Positions 26,572 through 35,220 of a DNA stretch of 64,000 bases are shown in pieces. Location of the stretch: the NCBI RefSeq assembly GCF_029285175.1, contig NZ_JABEDH010000001.1:1178001-1242000 (forward strand). Direction: 5' to 3'. Numbering within the stretch: position 1 is the stretch's first letter; each line of letters opens with the position of its first letter. The notes beneath the pieces are model-generated. The model was not told the DNA's origin. It made no database searches and was given only the letters and a program-made list of their open reading frames with translations. The translations under genes were made by a program, and so were the position numbers. Source of the DNA: Sulfitobacter sp. M05 (GTDB lineage Bacteria; Pseudomonadota; Alphaproteobacteria; Rhodobacterales; Rhodobacteraceae).

Positions 26572-27690
26572 GTGACTTCTCAGCACTCATATCGTGATTT
26601 CAACTTGGTATCGGCGCCTGTTTTTGTCCTGCACATTGATGACGCCGGCGAGCCAGTTTACGCAGCGGTCAACGACTTTGCGCTTCGCAAATCGGCTCGC
26701 CCCCTGTCGGATTATCTGGGCCGCACCGCGCTAGACGTTTATCCTCAGGCCTACGGGCGCAGGGCCTATGCCTGCCATTGCAGTGCGCGCGATAGCGGTA
26801 AGGTATCAACTTACCAACTTGACCTGCCTGTCGCGGGTATCACGCGCAGCTTTCGCACAACCCTATGCCCAGATATGGACAGAGATGGGAAGGTAACCCG
26901 GTTGGTAGGATATTCGACGGATCTGACCACAGAGCAGAATGCACAGGACGCGGAAGTACAGTTCAAAACCCTTGCGGCTGAGATGGAGCAGTTTATCGCC
27001 CTCGCGGCCCATGATCTGCGCGCACCCATGCGCCAGATTTCAGCCATCACTGCTTTGTTGCGCGAAGAACCCGACGAAAAAAGCACCAGTACGACTGAAC
27101 TGCTGGATGCGCTCAACCGCATCGCAACAAAGACGATGGATCTGGTGTCAGAGGTATTGCAACACGTCGAGGTTGCCTCCGAAGGTAATCCGGAAACTGT
27201 CTTCAGTTTCCCCGCATTATGTCAGACTATTCTCGAAACACTCGACCCGACTCACATCCATGACGTTACGACATCTGTTGCCACGATAAGCACTGACCGT
27301 ACCGTGATGCAGATCGCGCTGCACAACATGATCGAAAATGCCCTGAAGCACGGGCAACGTGACCGGATGAAGATCAGGATCGACATACGCCAGGGACGGA
27401 CCGGGATGCTGGAAGTGACCCTGACCGACAACGGCAAAGGGTTTTCGCACGACGCCTTGAAAGTCATGAACCACAGCCAGTTCCGTGCCGAAAGCGGCTA
27501 TGGCCTGTTTGCGGTCAAACGGCTGATTTCGGCCCGCGGCGGCACCCTGGCCGCGCAAAACCGACCCGATCAATCCGGCGCAGAGGCTCGTTTTTCCGTA
27601 CCTGGCTTCTGCGTCGGCCAGTCGCCGAAATCGGGCGACGCCCCCAGCGCAGACCAACGGGGGCGAACCAACCGCCCCCGCTGCGCCTGA
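26572..27690 (+). CDS. Orphan PAS-domain sensor histidine kinase (cytoplasmic)
   Basis: 372 residues. GTG at 26572 is preferred because AAAAGGGG lies about 6 nt before it; TTG at 26569 is the alternative. There is no membrane segment. A PAS-like sensor spans about 10-125 (APVFVLHIDDAGEPVYAAVN, ending GYSTDLTTEQ). The phosphoacceptor box is LAAHDLRAPMRQISA near residue 145. The ATPase domain has N-box NMIENALKHG, G1 DNGKGF and G2 GYGLFAVKRLI. No response regulator gene is adjacent. The gene sits between cvpA and purF. The last 15 or so codons (QSPKSGDAPSADQRGRTNRP) are low in conservation and overlap a GC-rich hairpin. Confidence 0.88.
   Translation: MTSQHSYRDFNLVSAPVFVLHIDDAGEPVYAAVNDFALRKSARPLSDYLGRTALDVYPQAYGRRAYACHCSARDSGKVSTYQLDLPVAGITRSFRTTLCPDMDRDGKVTRLVGYSTDLTTEQNAQDAEVQFKTLAAEMEQFIALAAHDLRAPMRQISAITALLREEPDEKSTSTTELLDALNRIATKTMDLVSEVLQHVEVASEGNPETVFSFPALCQTILETLDPTHIHDVTTSVATISTDRTVMQIALHNMIENALKHGQRDRMKIRIDIRQGRTGMLEVTLTDNGKGFSHDALKVMNHSQFRAESGYGLFAVKRLISARGGTLAAQNRPDQSGAEARFSVPGFCVGQSPKSGDAPSADQRGRTNRPRCA
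27659..27679 (+). terminator. GC-rich hairpin at the end of the histidine kinase gene
   Basis: GGGGGCG-AACCAAC-CGCCCCC is a perfect 7-bp stem inside the last codons. A T-run (CATTTTTGC) follows only about 20 nt later, so termination is possible but not typical. Confidence 0.35.
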
Positions 27691-27850
27691 TCCCGCATTT
27701 TTGCACCCTTTGGCACAAGCTGACCGGATTTACACAAATTTTACATATGCTGCGCTGCGGGGTGACACCGGGGATTAATCCTCCTACATAGTGTCCGTCC
27801 CCAACTGGATTCGGAGCAGCCCACCCGTGCCCAAGATTTCCCCGAAAATC

Positions 27851-29335
27851 ATGCCCCCCGCCCATCCCTTTGATACGTCCTATCTGCGTGACGCAGGCGA
27901 CGATGATAAACTGAAAGAAGAATGCGGCGTTTTTGGTGTGATCGGCGTGGCCGATGCCTCGAATTTCGTCGCCCTCGGCCTCCATGCCTTGCAGCATCGC
28001 GGTCAGGAGGCCGGCGGTATCGTCAGCCACGACCCAGAAGCCGGTTTTCAATCCGCCCGCCGCTTTGGCTATGTGCGCGACAATTTTACATCGCAAAAAG
28101 TGATGGAGACCTTGCCAGGAGAATTGGCAATCGGCCATGTGCGCTACTCCACCTCAGGCTCGAAGGGGCCAACCGCGATCCGCGACGTACAGCCGTTTTT
28201 CGGTGAATTCGCCATGGGCGGTGCGGCCATTGCACATAACGGCAACATCACCAATGCCAATGCCCTGCGCCGCGAACTGATCGAACGGGGCAGTATTTTT
28301 CAGTCCTCCTCGGACAGTGAATGTATCATCCACCTGATGGCCCGTTCCTTGCAACGCACGATCCCTGAACGAATGGAAGATGCGCTGCGCCGTGTTGAGG
28401 GGGCATTCTCTGTTGTGGCGATGACGCGCACAAAACTGATCGGTGTGCGTGATCCACTGGGCGTGCGTCCGCTGGTGCTTGGCAAGGTCGGAGACGGCTG
28501 GGCGCTCAGCTCGGAAACCTGCGCGCTGGATATCATCGGTGCCGAATTCGTCCGCGAAATTGAACCCGGCGAGATGATTGTGATCACGCCCAAGGGCATC
28601 GAATCTCAGTTCCCGTTCCGCCGTCAGGAATCGCGCTTCTGCATCTTTGAACATGTCTATTTCAGCCGGCCTGACAGCATCCTCGGAGGGCGTTCTGTTT
28701 ACGAAACCCGCGAGGCGATCGGCCGTGAACTGGCCAAGGAAAGCCCCGTCGAGGCCGATCTAGTCTGTCCCGTGCCCGATTCCGGCACGCCGGCGGCGAT
28801 TGGCTTCAGCCTTGAATCCGGTATTCCCTATGCCATGGGCATCATCCGCAATCAGTATATGGGCCGCACCTTTATCGAACCGACAGAGCAGATTCGTAAC
28901 ATGGGTGTGCGTCTGAAACTCAATGTGAACCGCGCCCTGATCAAGGATAAGCGGGTCATTCTGGTTGACGACAGCGTTGTACGCGGCACCACCAGCCGCA
29001 AGATAAAAGAAATGATCCTCGATGCCGGTGCCAAGGAGGTGCATTTCCGCATTGCCTCGCCACCCACCGCATGGCCTTGTTTTTATGGCGTGGATACACC
29101 GCAGCGCGACAAATTGCTGGCCGCGACCATGACCGAAGAGGAAATGCGCGACCATCTGAATGTCGACAGTCTCAAGTTTATCTCGCTTGACGGGCTCTAC
29201 CGCGCGGTTGGCGAAGCCGGCGGGCGCAATGCAAAGTGCCCGCAGTATTGTGACGCCTGTTTCTCGGGTGATTATCCGGTTTCTCCCGCCGACCAGGTAG
29301 ATAAGGGATTCCAGATGAAACCGGCGGCAGAGTAA
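27851..29335 (+). CDS. purF: Amidophosphoribosyltransferase
   Basis: 494 residues from ATG 27851; GTG 27827 with GGAG further upstream is an alternative. The catalytic N-terminal Cys (exposed after propeptide removal) is C25 in LKEECGVFGVIG. The glutaminase half contains GHVRYSTSGSKG, and the phosphoribosyltransferase half contains the PRPP loop VILVDDSVVRGTTSRKI near residue 375. Cys residues in RFCIFEH, WPCFYG and CPQYCDACF match the [4Fe-4S] type of the Bacillus enzyme. It catalyses the first step of purine synthesis. An SDR gene follows 42 bp downstream. Confidence 0.96.
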   Translation: MPPAHPFDTSYLRDAGDDDKLKEECGVFGVIGVADASNFVALGLHALQHRGQEAGGIVSHDPEAGFQSARRFGYVRDNFTSQKVMETLPGELAIGHVRYSTSGSKGPTAIRDVQPFFGEFAMGGAAIAHNGNITNANALRRELIERGSIFQSSSDSECIIHLMARSLQRTIPERMEDALRRVEGAFSVVAMTRTKLIGVRDPLGVRPLVLGKVGDGWALSSETCALDIIGAEFVREIEPGEMIVITPKGIESQFPFRRQESRFCIFEHVYFSRPDSILGGRSVYETREAIGRELAKESPVEADLVCPVPDSGTPAAIGFSLESGIPYAMGIIRNQYMGRTFIEPTEQIRNMGVRLKLNVNRALIKDKRVILVDDSVVRGTTSRKIKEMILDAGAKEVHFRIASPPTAWPCFYGVDTPQRDKLLAATMTEEEMRDHLNVDSLKFISLDGLYRAVGEAGGRNAKCPQYCDACFSGDYPVSPADQVDKGFQMKPAAE

Positions 29336-29377
29336 CCTGCCCGCCTTCTCAAACCACCAGAAAACAAGCAGATAACC

Positions 29378-30013
29378 ATGACCAAAACAGCATTGATCAC
29401 CGGCGCGTCCCGCGGGTTGGGTGCCGCCCTTGCCGAAGCGCTGGCTACAACCCATCACATCATCGCTGTGGGACGCACCACCGGTGCGCTTGAGGAACTG
29501 GATGATCGCATTCAGGCCAAAGGCGGTGCCGCGACCCTGGCACCGATGGATGTGACAAGTGCTGACGCCATGGCAGTGCTGTGTCGCGGCATTCATGACC
29601 GTTGGGGCAGCCTTGATATGTGGCTGCACTGCGCGATCCATGCCGCGCCCCTTGCGCCCGCGGATCACATCGATGCCAAGGACATGGCGAAATCTGTCGC
29701 CGGCAATGTCACCGCAACCTCAACCCTGATCACCTATGTCGCGCCTTTGCTGGGCCAGTCCGGTCAGGCGGTGTTTTTCGACGATCCCCGTTTGGACCAG
29801 AAATTTTTCGGAGCCTACGGCGCGACAAAGGCGGCGCAAATCGCATTGGCGCGCGCATGGGCTGCCGAAACGGCGAACATCGGTCCTAAGGTCAGCATCC
29901 TGACCCCCGCGCCGATGCCAACAGCAACCCGCGCAAGATTCTTTCCCGGTGAATCCCGCGACGGCCTGAGCGATATCCACACGCAAGCCGCTGCGGTTTT
30001 GGCGCAACTTTAG
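29378..30013 (+). CDS. Short-chain dehydrogenase/reductase
   Basis: 211 residues. NAD(P)-binding motif TGASRGLGAALAEAL near residue 8, then the active-site region with YGATKAAQIALARAW (Tyr-x-x-x-Lys) near 148. The canonical NNAG is replaced by HCAIHAAP and the usual catalytic Ser region reads AVFFDDPRLDQ, so the active site is unusual and the substrate is unknown. It probably shares a transcript with purF. Confidence 0.85.
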   Translation: MTKTALITGASRGLGAALAEALATTHHIIAVGRTTGALEELDDRIQAKGGAATLAPMDVTSADAMAVLCRGIHDRWGSLDMWLHCAIHAAPLAPADHIDAKDMAKSVAGNVTATSTLITYVAPLLGQSGQAVFFDDPRLDQKFFGAYGATKAAQIALARAWAAETANIGPKVSILTPAPMPTATRARFFPGESRDGLSDIHTQAAAVLAQL

Positions 30014-30186
30014 TCTGTTGTCGCCAAGCCGGCGCTTGCCGCGCACTGCCCCCTCACCTATTCAAGACCAAAGCGTTTCGATTTTGATCCCGTTGCCCGC
30101 ACGTTCCCCCATTCCACGGGATTGAGCATTCGGCGCGACATGGGCTTTTCTGGAAAATGCAGAACGCTATGGAAAAGGGCTTGGAC

Positions 30187-30972
30187 ATGCGCATTCTCAT
30201 CACCAATGACGACGGGATCACGGCACCGGGGCTTGAAACCCTACATGCCATCGCAACCGATCTGGCCGGACCGGAGGGCGAAGTCTGGACCGTGGCGCCC
30301 GCCTTTGAACAATCCGGCGTTGGTCATTGCATCAACTATGTCCATCCCACGATGATGTCCCAGTTGGGGGAGCGCCGCTATGCCGCCGAAGGCTCTCCTG
30401 CGGATTGTGTGCTGGTCGCGGTGCATGACGTGATGAAAGACTGCCCGCCCGATCTGGTGCTGTCCGGTGTCAACCGTGGCAACAACTCTGCCGAAAACAC
30501 GCTCTATTCCGGCACCATTGGTGGTGCGATGGAAGCTGCGCTTCAGGGCTTGCCGGCGATTGCCTTGTCTCAATACTTTGGCCCGGCCAACCGCGAACTG
30601 GATGACCCTTTTGAGGCCGCCTTAAAACACGGTGCAGCCGTATTGCGCCGCATCCTGCGCAACACACCGGACGAGGATGCCGATTACCCGCTGTTTTACA
30701 ACGTGAATTTTCCTCCCGTCGCGGCGGGCAACGTGAAAGGGACGCGGCTTGCCACCCAAGGGCGCAGGCCCGGTGTGGTCTTTGGCACCGAACCCCATAC
30801 CGCACCTTCGGGGCGGCGGTTTTCATGGATCAAAGGCGGGGATCAACAAGTCAAGACCGCCCAAGGGTCTGATGCGGCCTACAACCTTGAGGGATATATC
30901 TCCGTCACGCCGATGCGCGCTGATTTGACCGCACATGACATGATGGAGGGCCTTGCTGGCATCAACTCATGA
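30187..30972 (+). CDS. surE: 5'/3'-nucleotidase SurE
   Basis: 261 residues starting with the canonical [27 protein letters not shown] lies 6 nt before ATG 30187. The metal site Asp-Asp (NDDG), Ser in EQSGVGHCI and Asn in [18 protein letters not shown] are all present. SurE is a divalent-metal phosphatase acting on nucleoside monophosphates, commonly linked to pcm in stationary-phase survival. The stop overlaps the pcm ATG by 4 bp. Confidence 0.96.
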   Translation: MRILITNDDGITAPGLETLHAIATDLAGPEGEVWTVAPAFEQSGVGHCINYVHPTMMSQLGERRYAAEGSPADCVLVAVHDVMKDCPPDLVLSGVNRGNNSAENTLYSGTIGGAMEAALQGLPAIALSQYFGPANRELDDPFEAALKHGAAVLRRILRNTPDEDADYPLFYNVNFPPVAAGNVKGTRLATQGRRPGVVFGTEPHTAPSGRRFSWIKGGDQQVKTAQGSDAAYNLEGYISVTPMRADLTAHDMMEGLAGINS

Positions 30973-31631
30973 CAGACGACGACGCAGACCACTCGACCGC
31001 TGAGCGCAAAATGCAGTTTCTCTATGCGCTGCGTTCAAAAGGCGTGACCGACAGCCGCGTCCTTGAAGCGATGGAAAATGTTGACCGCGGCCCCTTTATC
31101 AAGGGCCTGTTTTCCGGGCGCGCCTATGAGGACATGCCGCTGCCCATCGCCTGCGGCCAGACGATCAGCCAACCGTCCGTTGTCGGCCTCATGACACAGG
31201 CCCTTGAGGTTAGCCCCCGTGACAAGGTGTTGGAGGTTGGCACGGGATCCGGCTATCAGGCCGCCATCCTCAGCAAACTGGCGCGACGGGTCTATACCAT
31301 CGACCGCCACCGCCGTCTGGTCCATGAGGCGCGCGGAATTTTTCAGGATCTTGATCTGGTCAATATCACCGCCATCACCGCAGACGGCAGTTTCGGATTG
31401 GCCGAACAGGCACCGTTTGACCGGATCATCGTGACCGCCGCCGCCGAAGATCCCCCCGGCCCGCTGCTGGCACAGCTCAAGGAGGGCGGCATCATGGTGT
31501 TGCCCGTGGGACAGTCGGATGCGGTACAGCACCTGATCCGTGTGCGAAAAACCGCAAGCGGGCTTGAATATGACGAAATGCGTTCTGTCCGTTTTGTTCC
31601 TCTGCTAGAGGGCTTGGGCAAAGACGGATAA
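30969..31631 (+). CDS. pcm: Protein-L-isoaspartate O-methyltransferase
   Basis: 220 residues. SAM-binding motif [19 protein letters not shown] near residue 82, preceded by the family segment [20 protein letters not shown] and followed by [14 protein letters not shown]. It repairs isoaspartyl residues in damaged proteins. It is translationally coupled to surE (ATGA) and followed by a LysM/M23 lipoprotein gene, the same order as the surE-pcm-nlpD set in other Proteobacteria. Confidence 0.96.
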   Translation: MTDDDADHSTAERKMQFLYALRSKGVTDSRVLEAMENVDRGPFIKGLFSGRAYEDMPLPIACGQTISQPSVVGLMTQALEVSPRDKVLEVGTGSGYQAAILSKLARRVYTIDRHRRLVHEARGIFQDLDLVNITAITADGSFGLAEQAPFDRIIVTAAAEDPPGPLLAQLKEGGIMVLPVGQSDAVQHLIRVRKTASGLEYDEMRSVRFVPLLEGLGKDG

Positions 31632-31693
31632 TAAGTTAAAAGAACCAGAACCTCCGGACACACGGGGGACCCGAGTGTAAAGAGGACAAGCAG

Positions 31694-32920
31694 ATGCGCC
31701 CTTCCCATATGCGCCGTAAGGTTCGGTTGAGCCTGCTGGCCACCGCCAGCGCCACCCTTCTGACGGCCTGCGGTGATCAACCGCTCGACTTTGATCTGCG
31801 CGGCATCGGCGGCGGCTTTTCAACCGCAAGTGCCGCAACTGGCCCGCTGGCCAACCGCCCCCGGCCCGATGACCGTGGGGTGATCTCATACCCCAACTAC
31901 CAGGTCGCCGTGGCCCGTCGCGGTGACACCCTGGCAGACGTGGCAAACCGGGTAAACGTAGACCCCGAGGCATTGGCGCGCTTTAACGGTATCAATGTCG
32001 ACGACGCCCTGCGCAAAGACGAAATCATCGCCCTGCCCGGTCGCGTGGCAGAACCATCCCCCGCCACCGGTGCCGCTGCAAGTGGTCCGATCCAGCCTGT
32101 GGACATTAGCTCTCTTGCAGGCGGTGCCATCGACCGCGCGCCCGCAACACCCGGTGTGCAAACCGCCGCTCTGCCCCCCGTACCGTCCCCCGCGCCTGTG
32201 CAGACAGGACAGGAACCGGTGCGCCACAAGGTAGAGCGTGGGGAAACCGCCTATACGGTTGCACGCCTCTATAATGTGCCGGTCAAAGCCCTGTCAGAAT
32301 GGAACGGTCTGGGGGCGGATTTCGCCGTGCGCGCGGGCCAGTATCTGTTGATCCCTGTGGCCAAGCAGAACCCACCGGCCCGCAAAGCAACACCAGCCGA
32401 GAGCGCTGCGGCGACAACCACAGCACCGGGCATCGGCACCCCCACTCCAACACCGCCCTCGGCGACCAAACCCCTGCCGCAGGATGAAGCCGCGAAACCG
32501 GCACCGGCAGCGACCAAGGCTCCCTCCAAACCCGTGGCAGATGTCGGCAAGACAACCAAACCGGCCAAGGCAACCAAGATGACCACCCCGGTCACCGGCA
32601 GCATCATTCGCGGCTATGCCAAGGGCCGCAACGAAGGCATCAACATCAAAGCGGCTGACGGCTCGCCCGTAAAAGCCGCTGACAGCGGCACAGTGGCGGC
32701 GATAACCAAAAGCGCCGAAGGGGTTCCGATTGTCGTCGTGCGCCATACCGGAAACCTGTTAACCGTCTATGCCAATGTGACCGATGTGACGGTTTCCAAA
32801 GGGGACAGCGTGGGCCGTGGCCAACAGATTGCAAAGCTGCGCAACGGTGATGATGCCTATGTGCATTTCGAGGTGCGCAAAGGCTTTGACAGTGTGGACC
32901 CTGCGCCCTTCCTGAACTGA
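31694..32920 (+). CDS. LysM and M23-type envelope lipoprotein (NlpD-like)
   Basis: 408 residues. A lipobox LLTAC near residue 26 follows a charged start (MRPSHMRRKVRLSLLATASA). There are two LysM modules: ISYPNYQVAVARRGDTLADV at about 62-105 and KVERGETAYTVARLYNVPVK at about 178-222. A Pro/Ala-rich linker follows, then a C-terminal M23 (LytM) domain with IIRGYAKGRNEGINIKAADG, GNLLTVYANVTDVTVSKGD and AYVHFEVRKGFDSVDPAPFL. The zinc-binding His-x-His of active M23 enzymes appears altered (YVHFEVRK has one His and the first HxxxD His reads NEGIN). That points to an activator of amidases, like NlpD, rather than an active peptidase. Confidence 0.88.
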   Translation: MRPSHMRRKVRLSLLATASATLLTACGDQPLDFDLRGIGGGFSTASAATGPLANRPRPDDRGVISYPNYQVAVARRGDTLADVANRVNVDPEALARFNGINVDDALRKDEIIALPGRVAEPSPATGAAASGPIQPVDISSLAGGAIDRAPATPGVQTAALPPVPSPAPVQTGQEPVRHKVERGETAYTVARLYNVPVKALSEWNGLGADFAVRAGQYLLIPVAKQNPPARKATPAESAAATTTAPGIGTPTPTPPSATKPLPQDEAAKPAPAATKAPSKPVADVGKTTKPAKATKMTTPVTGSIIRGYAKGRNEGINIKAADGSPVKAADSGTVAAITKSAEGVPIVVVRHTGNLLTVYANVTDVTVSKGDSVGRGQQIAKLRNGDDAYVHFEVRKGFDSVDPAPFLN

Positions 32921-32926
32921 TCCAGA

Positions 32927-33030
32927 CCAAAGCTTTTCACGCTCAACCTGAGATACCACGCCCCTATTCGCGTTCAGTCAGAAAGAGAGGCCGCGAGCAG
33001 GGGATTCAAGTTTTACGCGAAACGCTACAA
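32927..33030 (+). repeat. Copy B of the dispersed 104-bp repeat
   Basis: Starts CCAAAGC six bases after the stop of the LysM/M23 gene. It aligns at the same offset with copy A over AACCTGAG (bases 19-26), then GCGTTC, GAGAGGCCGCG and GATTCAAG. It matches copy C over CACGCC (bases 31-36) and GTTTTACxCGAAACGCT (bases 48-64 of the second part). The terminal CTAG of the other copies is lost (CTACAA). Confidence 0.6.
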
Positions 33031-33170
33031 GCTGGCCCAATGGGCCGGCTTCACGCCAATTTACCCCTAAATTGCCCCAAGTTTGCCTCAAACTGTGCGG
33101 TTCTGCCCTCATCACGCCCCGTTGCTGAAATAGAAACAATTCAACGCATCAAATGCGATTGGATTGAACA

Positions 33171-33314
33171 ATGTTTGACGACTACAATTTCAAAGAGATG
33201 GAATGCGGCGCAGATGGCCCCGTTCGCCCCGTGTTTTCACCCCCCGCAAGCAATGTGCAAGCTGCGAAAAATGCCTGTGTCCCGGAATCGGGTGCACATC
33301 GGATTGGGAGATAA
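33171..33314 (+). CDS. Candidate 47-residue protein upstream of the first Hint gene
   Basis: An ATG at 33171 opens a 47-codon frame (MFDDYNFKEMECGADGPVRP, ending SGAHRIGR) that stops with TAA at 33312-33314, three bases before the Hint ATG. The ribosome site of the Hint gene (GGGAG) lies inside its last codons, as in coupled operons. There is no strong Shine-Dalgarno sequence before the ATG. It has no recognised family and two Cys. The support is frame length, position and protein-like composition only. Confidence 0.35.
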   Translation: MFDDYNFKEMECGADGPVRPVFSPPASNVQAAKNACVPESGAHRIGR

Positions 33315-33317
33315 CCC

Positions 33318-34256
33318 ATGCCAACCTATAATGGCATCGGCTATCGCTGGACCGGATATAACATCCCCTCCACCCCTGAACTGACAATTACCATCACCGA
33401 TGATGATGCGCAGATGGATTGGTTTGGCTCGGGCGATTCCAACCAACTTGTCACCACATCAGATGGCAATCACACCAACGCAGTCGTAAACGGCGGTTCC
33501 ATCCTCAATGTGCGGATGGATACGGATAACGATGGCGTAGAGGACGTTGTCGAACCTGTTGCCTTTTTTCAGGTAGCCGGCCAATGGTACTGGCTCCCTA
33601 CGCCGGGGTCCTCCTTTGAAACAGGGGATACCCTGTTGGGCAACGCCGGTGGTTGGGTGGATAGCGGCACCGGTTGGGATTACGAGGATATCACCTGCTT
33701 TGGAGCTGATACCCTAATTGATACCCCCCAAGGCCCGCGTCGGATTGAAGATCTGTCCGAGGGTGATCTGGTCAACACCGACAACGGTGGCGTACAGGCC
33801 ATCGAATGGATTGGAAAAAGCACCGTGAAAGCCGATGGTGACCTTGCCCCGATCATCATCAGCAAAGGTACATTTAACAACGATCGTGACATCGCAGTCT
33901 CTCCGAACCACGCAATCCTTGTCGAAGACTGGCGGGCGGAATTACTGTTGGGAACCGATGCAGCCTTTATTCGGGCCAAAGACCTGCTAAACGGTGATAC
34001 AATCTACCGGATGCCACAGCCGGAGTTCACCTATTGCCATCTGCTTTTGGACGGCCATTTTGTCTTGCAAACCAGCGGCATGTTGAGCGAAAGTTTCTAT
34101 CCCGGTCCCGCCGCGATGCAGGCCCTCTCGCTGGCCTCAAAAAACGAAATTTTCCGGCGGTTTCCCGCACTCTGTATGGATACAGACAGCTTTGGCCCGC
34201 AGGCATTTGTTGTTGCAAAATCTTATGAAGCCGCCTGTCTTCCGACCTATGCCTAG
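33318..34256 (+). CDS. Hint (Hedgehog/intein)-domain protein 1
   Basis: 312 residues with GGGAG 7 nt before ATG. Residues 1 to about 125 form a non-conserved, probably beta-rich domain with acidic DMDTDNDGVEDVVE-like segments. The Hint_2-type domain follows: the nucleophile Cys C127 in ITCFGADTLIDTPQGPRRIE, then LSEGDLVNTDNGGVQAIEWI, and the TxxH-like motif VSPNHAILVEDWRAELLLG with H198. No extein-like continuation follows the domain, and no signal peptide is visible. Hint-domain proteins of this build are abundant in roseobacters and may be exported by other routes, but their function is unknown. The stop codon TAG lies inside repeat copy C. Confidence 0.82.
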   Translation: MPTYNGIGYRWTGYNIPSTPELTITITDDDAQMDWFGSGDSNQLVTTSDGNHTNAVVNGGSILNVRMDTDNDGVEDVVEPVAFFQVAGQWYWLPTPGSSFETGDTLLGNAGGWVDSGTGWDYEDITCFGADTLIDTPQGPRRIEDLSEGDLVNTDNGGVQAIEWIGKSTVKADGDLAPIIISKGTFNNDRDIAVSPNHAILVEDWRAELLLGTDAAFIRAKDLLNGDTIYRMPQPEFTYCHLLLDGHFVLQTSGMLSESFYPGPAAMQALSLASKNEIFRRFPALCMDTDSFGPQAFVVAKSYEAACLPTYA

Positions 34257-34356
34257 AGTTTTTCGAGATTAAATCGAGACATCACGCCGCCCTTTTCGAA
34301 TTCAAACATGGCGGGAGGCAGCGCACGAAGGGGCCGTTTTACTCGAAACGCTCTAG
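34253..34356 (+). repeat. Copy C of the dispersed 104-bp repeat, overlapping two stop codons
   Basis: Bounded by CTAG at both ends with 15-bp terminal inverted repeats: CTAGAGTTTTTCGAG at 34253-34267 and CTCGAAACGCTCTAG at 34342-34356 (13 of 15 paired). Bases 25-35 (AGACATCACGC) are identical to copy D at the same offset. The left CTAG provides the TAG stop of the Hint gene (34254-34256), and the right CTAG provides the TAG stop of the DUF815 gene on the other strand (34353-34355). Confidence 0.75.
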
Positions 34357-35207
34357 CGGAGGGGCACACCTTTGCGGCCTGCCAAATCCACAAAATACTG
34401 CCAAGCAACGCGGCCAGAGCGCGACCCGCGTGTCGCCTGCCATTCGATGGCTTCCGCGCGCAGGGTCTCGTCGTCAATCGGCACACCATGGGCGTCACAA
34501 TAGCCACGGATCATGGCAAGGTATTGGTCCTGATCACACGGATGGAACCCCAACCACAGACCGAACCGATCCGACAGGGACACTTTTTCCTCGACCGCCT
34601 CAGCTGGATTAATCGCTGATCCGCGTTCATTTTCGATCATGTCACGCGGCATCAGGTGGCGGCGGTTTGACGTGGCATAAAGCACAACGTTGTCTGGCCG
34701 CCCTTCGATCCCGCCATCCAGCACCGCCTTGAGCGATTTGTAATGCGCATCGTCATTGCCAAAGCTCAGATCATCACAGAACAGGATGAATCGCTGCGAC
34801 GCGCCGCGCAGAAGGTTCAGTAAACGGCCCACCGATGGCAGGTCTTCACGTTGTAACTCAACGATCCGCAATGCCTCATGTGTTGCGACAACATCAGCGT
34901 GTATCGCTTTGACAAGGCTTGATTTTCCCATGCCTCGCGCGCCCCAGAGCAAGGCGTTGTTTGCCGGCAATCCAGCAGCAAACTGGCGCGTATTCTGCAA
35001 CAAGGTATCGCGCGACCGATCCACCCCCAGCAGCAAGGACAGATCCACCCGGCTGACTTTGCCCACCGGTTCCAGACGGTCGGGTTCAGTCTGCCAGACA
35101 AAGGCCGTCGCCGCGTCAAAGTCGGGGGCCGCAAGCGGTGCCGGTGCCATCCGCTCAAGTGCGGCGGCGATCCGGTCCATGGGGTCATCGATCATCGCGT
35201 TTGGCAT
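34353..35207 (-). CDS. DUF815-family P-loop ATPase
   Basis: 284 residues. Walker A is LLWGARGMGKSSLVKAIH near residue 85 and Walker B is RFILFCDDLSFG near 140, then VVLYATSNRRHLMPRDM and the C-terminal DRFGLWLGFHPCDQDQYLAM. This is the YcfH-distant, AAA-like DUF815 family found in many Proteobacteria; the function is not established. It starts 13 bp after tatC on the same strand, so it is probably expressed with the tat genes. Its last codons run into repeat copy C, which supplies the stop. Confidence 0.88.
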   Translation of the reverse strand: MPNAMIDDPMDRIAAALERMAPAPLAAPDFDAATAFVWQTEPDRLEPVGKVSRVDLSLLLGVDRSRDTLLQNTRQFAAGLPANNALLWGARGMGKSSLVKAIHADVVATHEALRIVELQREDLPSVGRLLNLLRGASQRFILFCDDLSFGNDDAHYKSLKAVLDGGIEGRPDNVVLYATSNRRHLMPRDMIENERGSAINPAEAVEEKVSLSDRFGLWLGFHPCDQDQYLAMIRGYCDAHGVPIDDETLRAEAIEWQATRGSRSGRVAWQYFVDLAGRKGVPLR

Positions 35208-35220
35208 AGATACGGCCCCT

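Noticed and set aside
30068-30171. Possible fifth copy of the 104-bp repeat upstream of surE (AGACCAAAGCGTTTC ... AACGCTATGG)
   Set aside because: The left 15 bases match copy B well and the spacing is right, but the middle does not align convincingly. Kept only as a hint.
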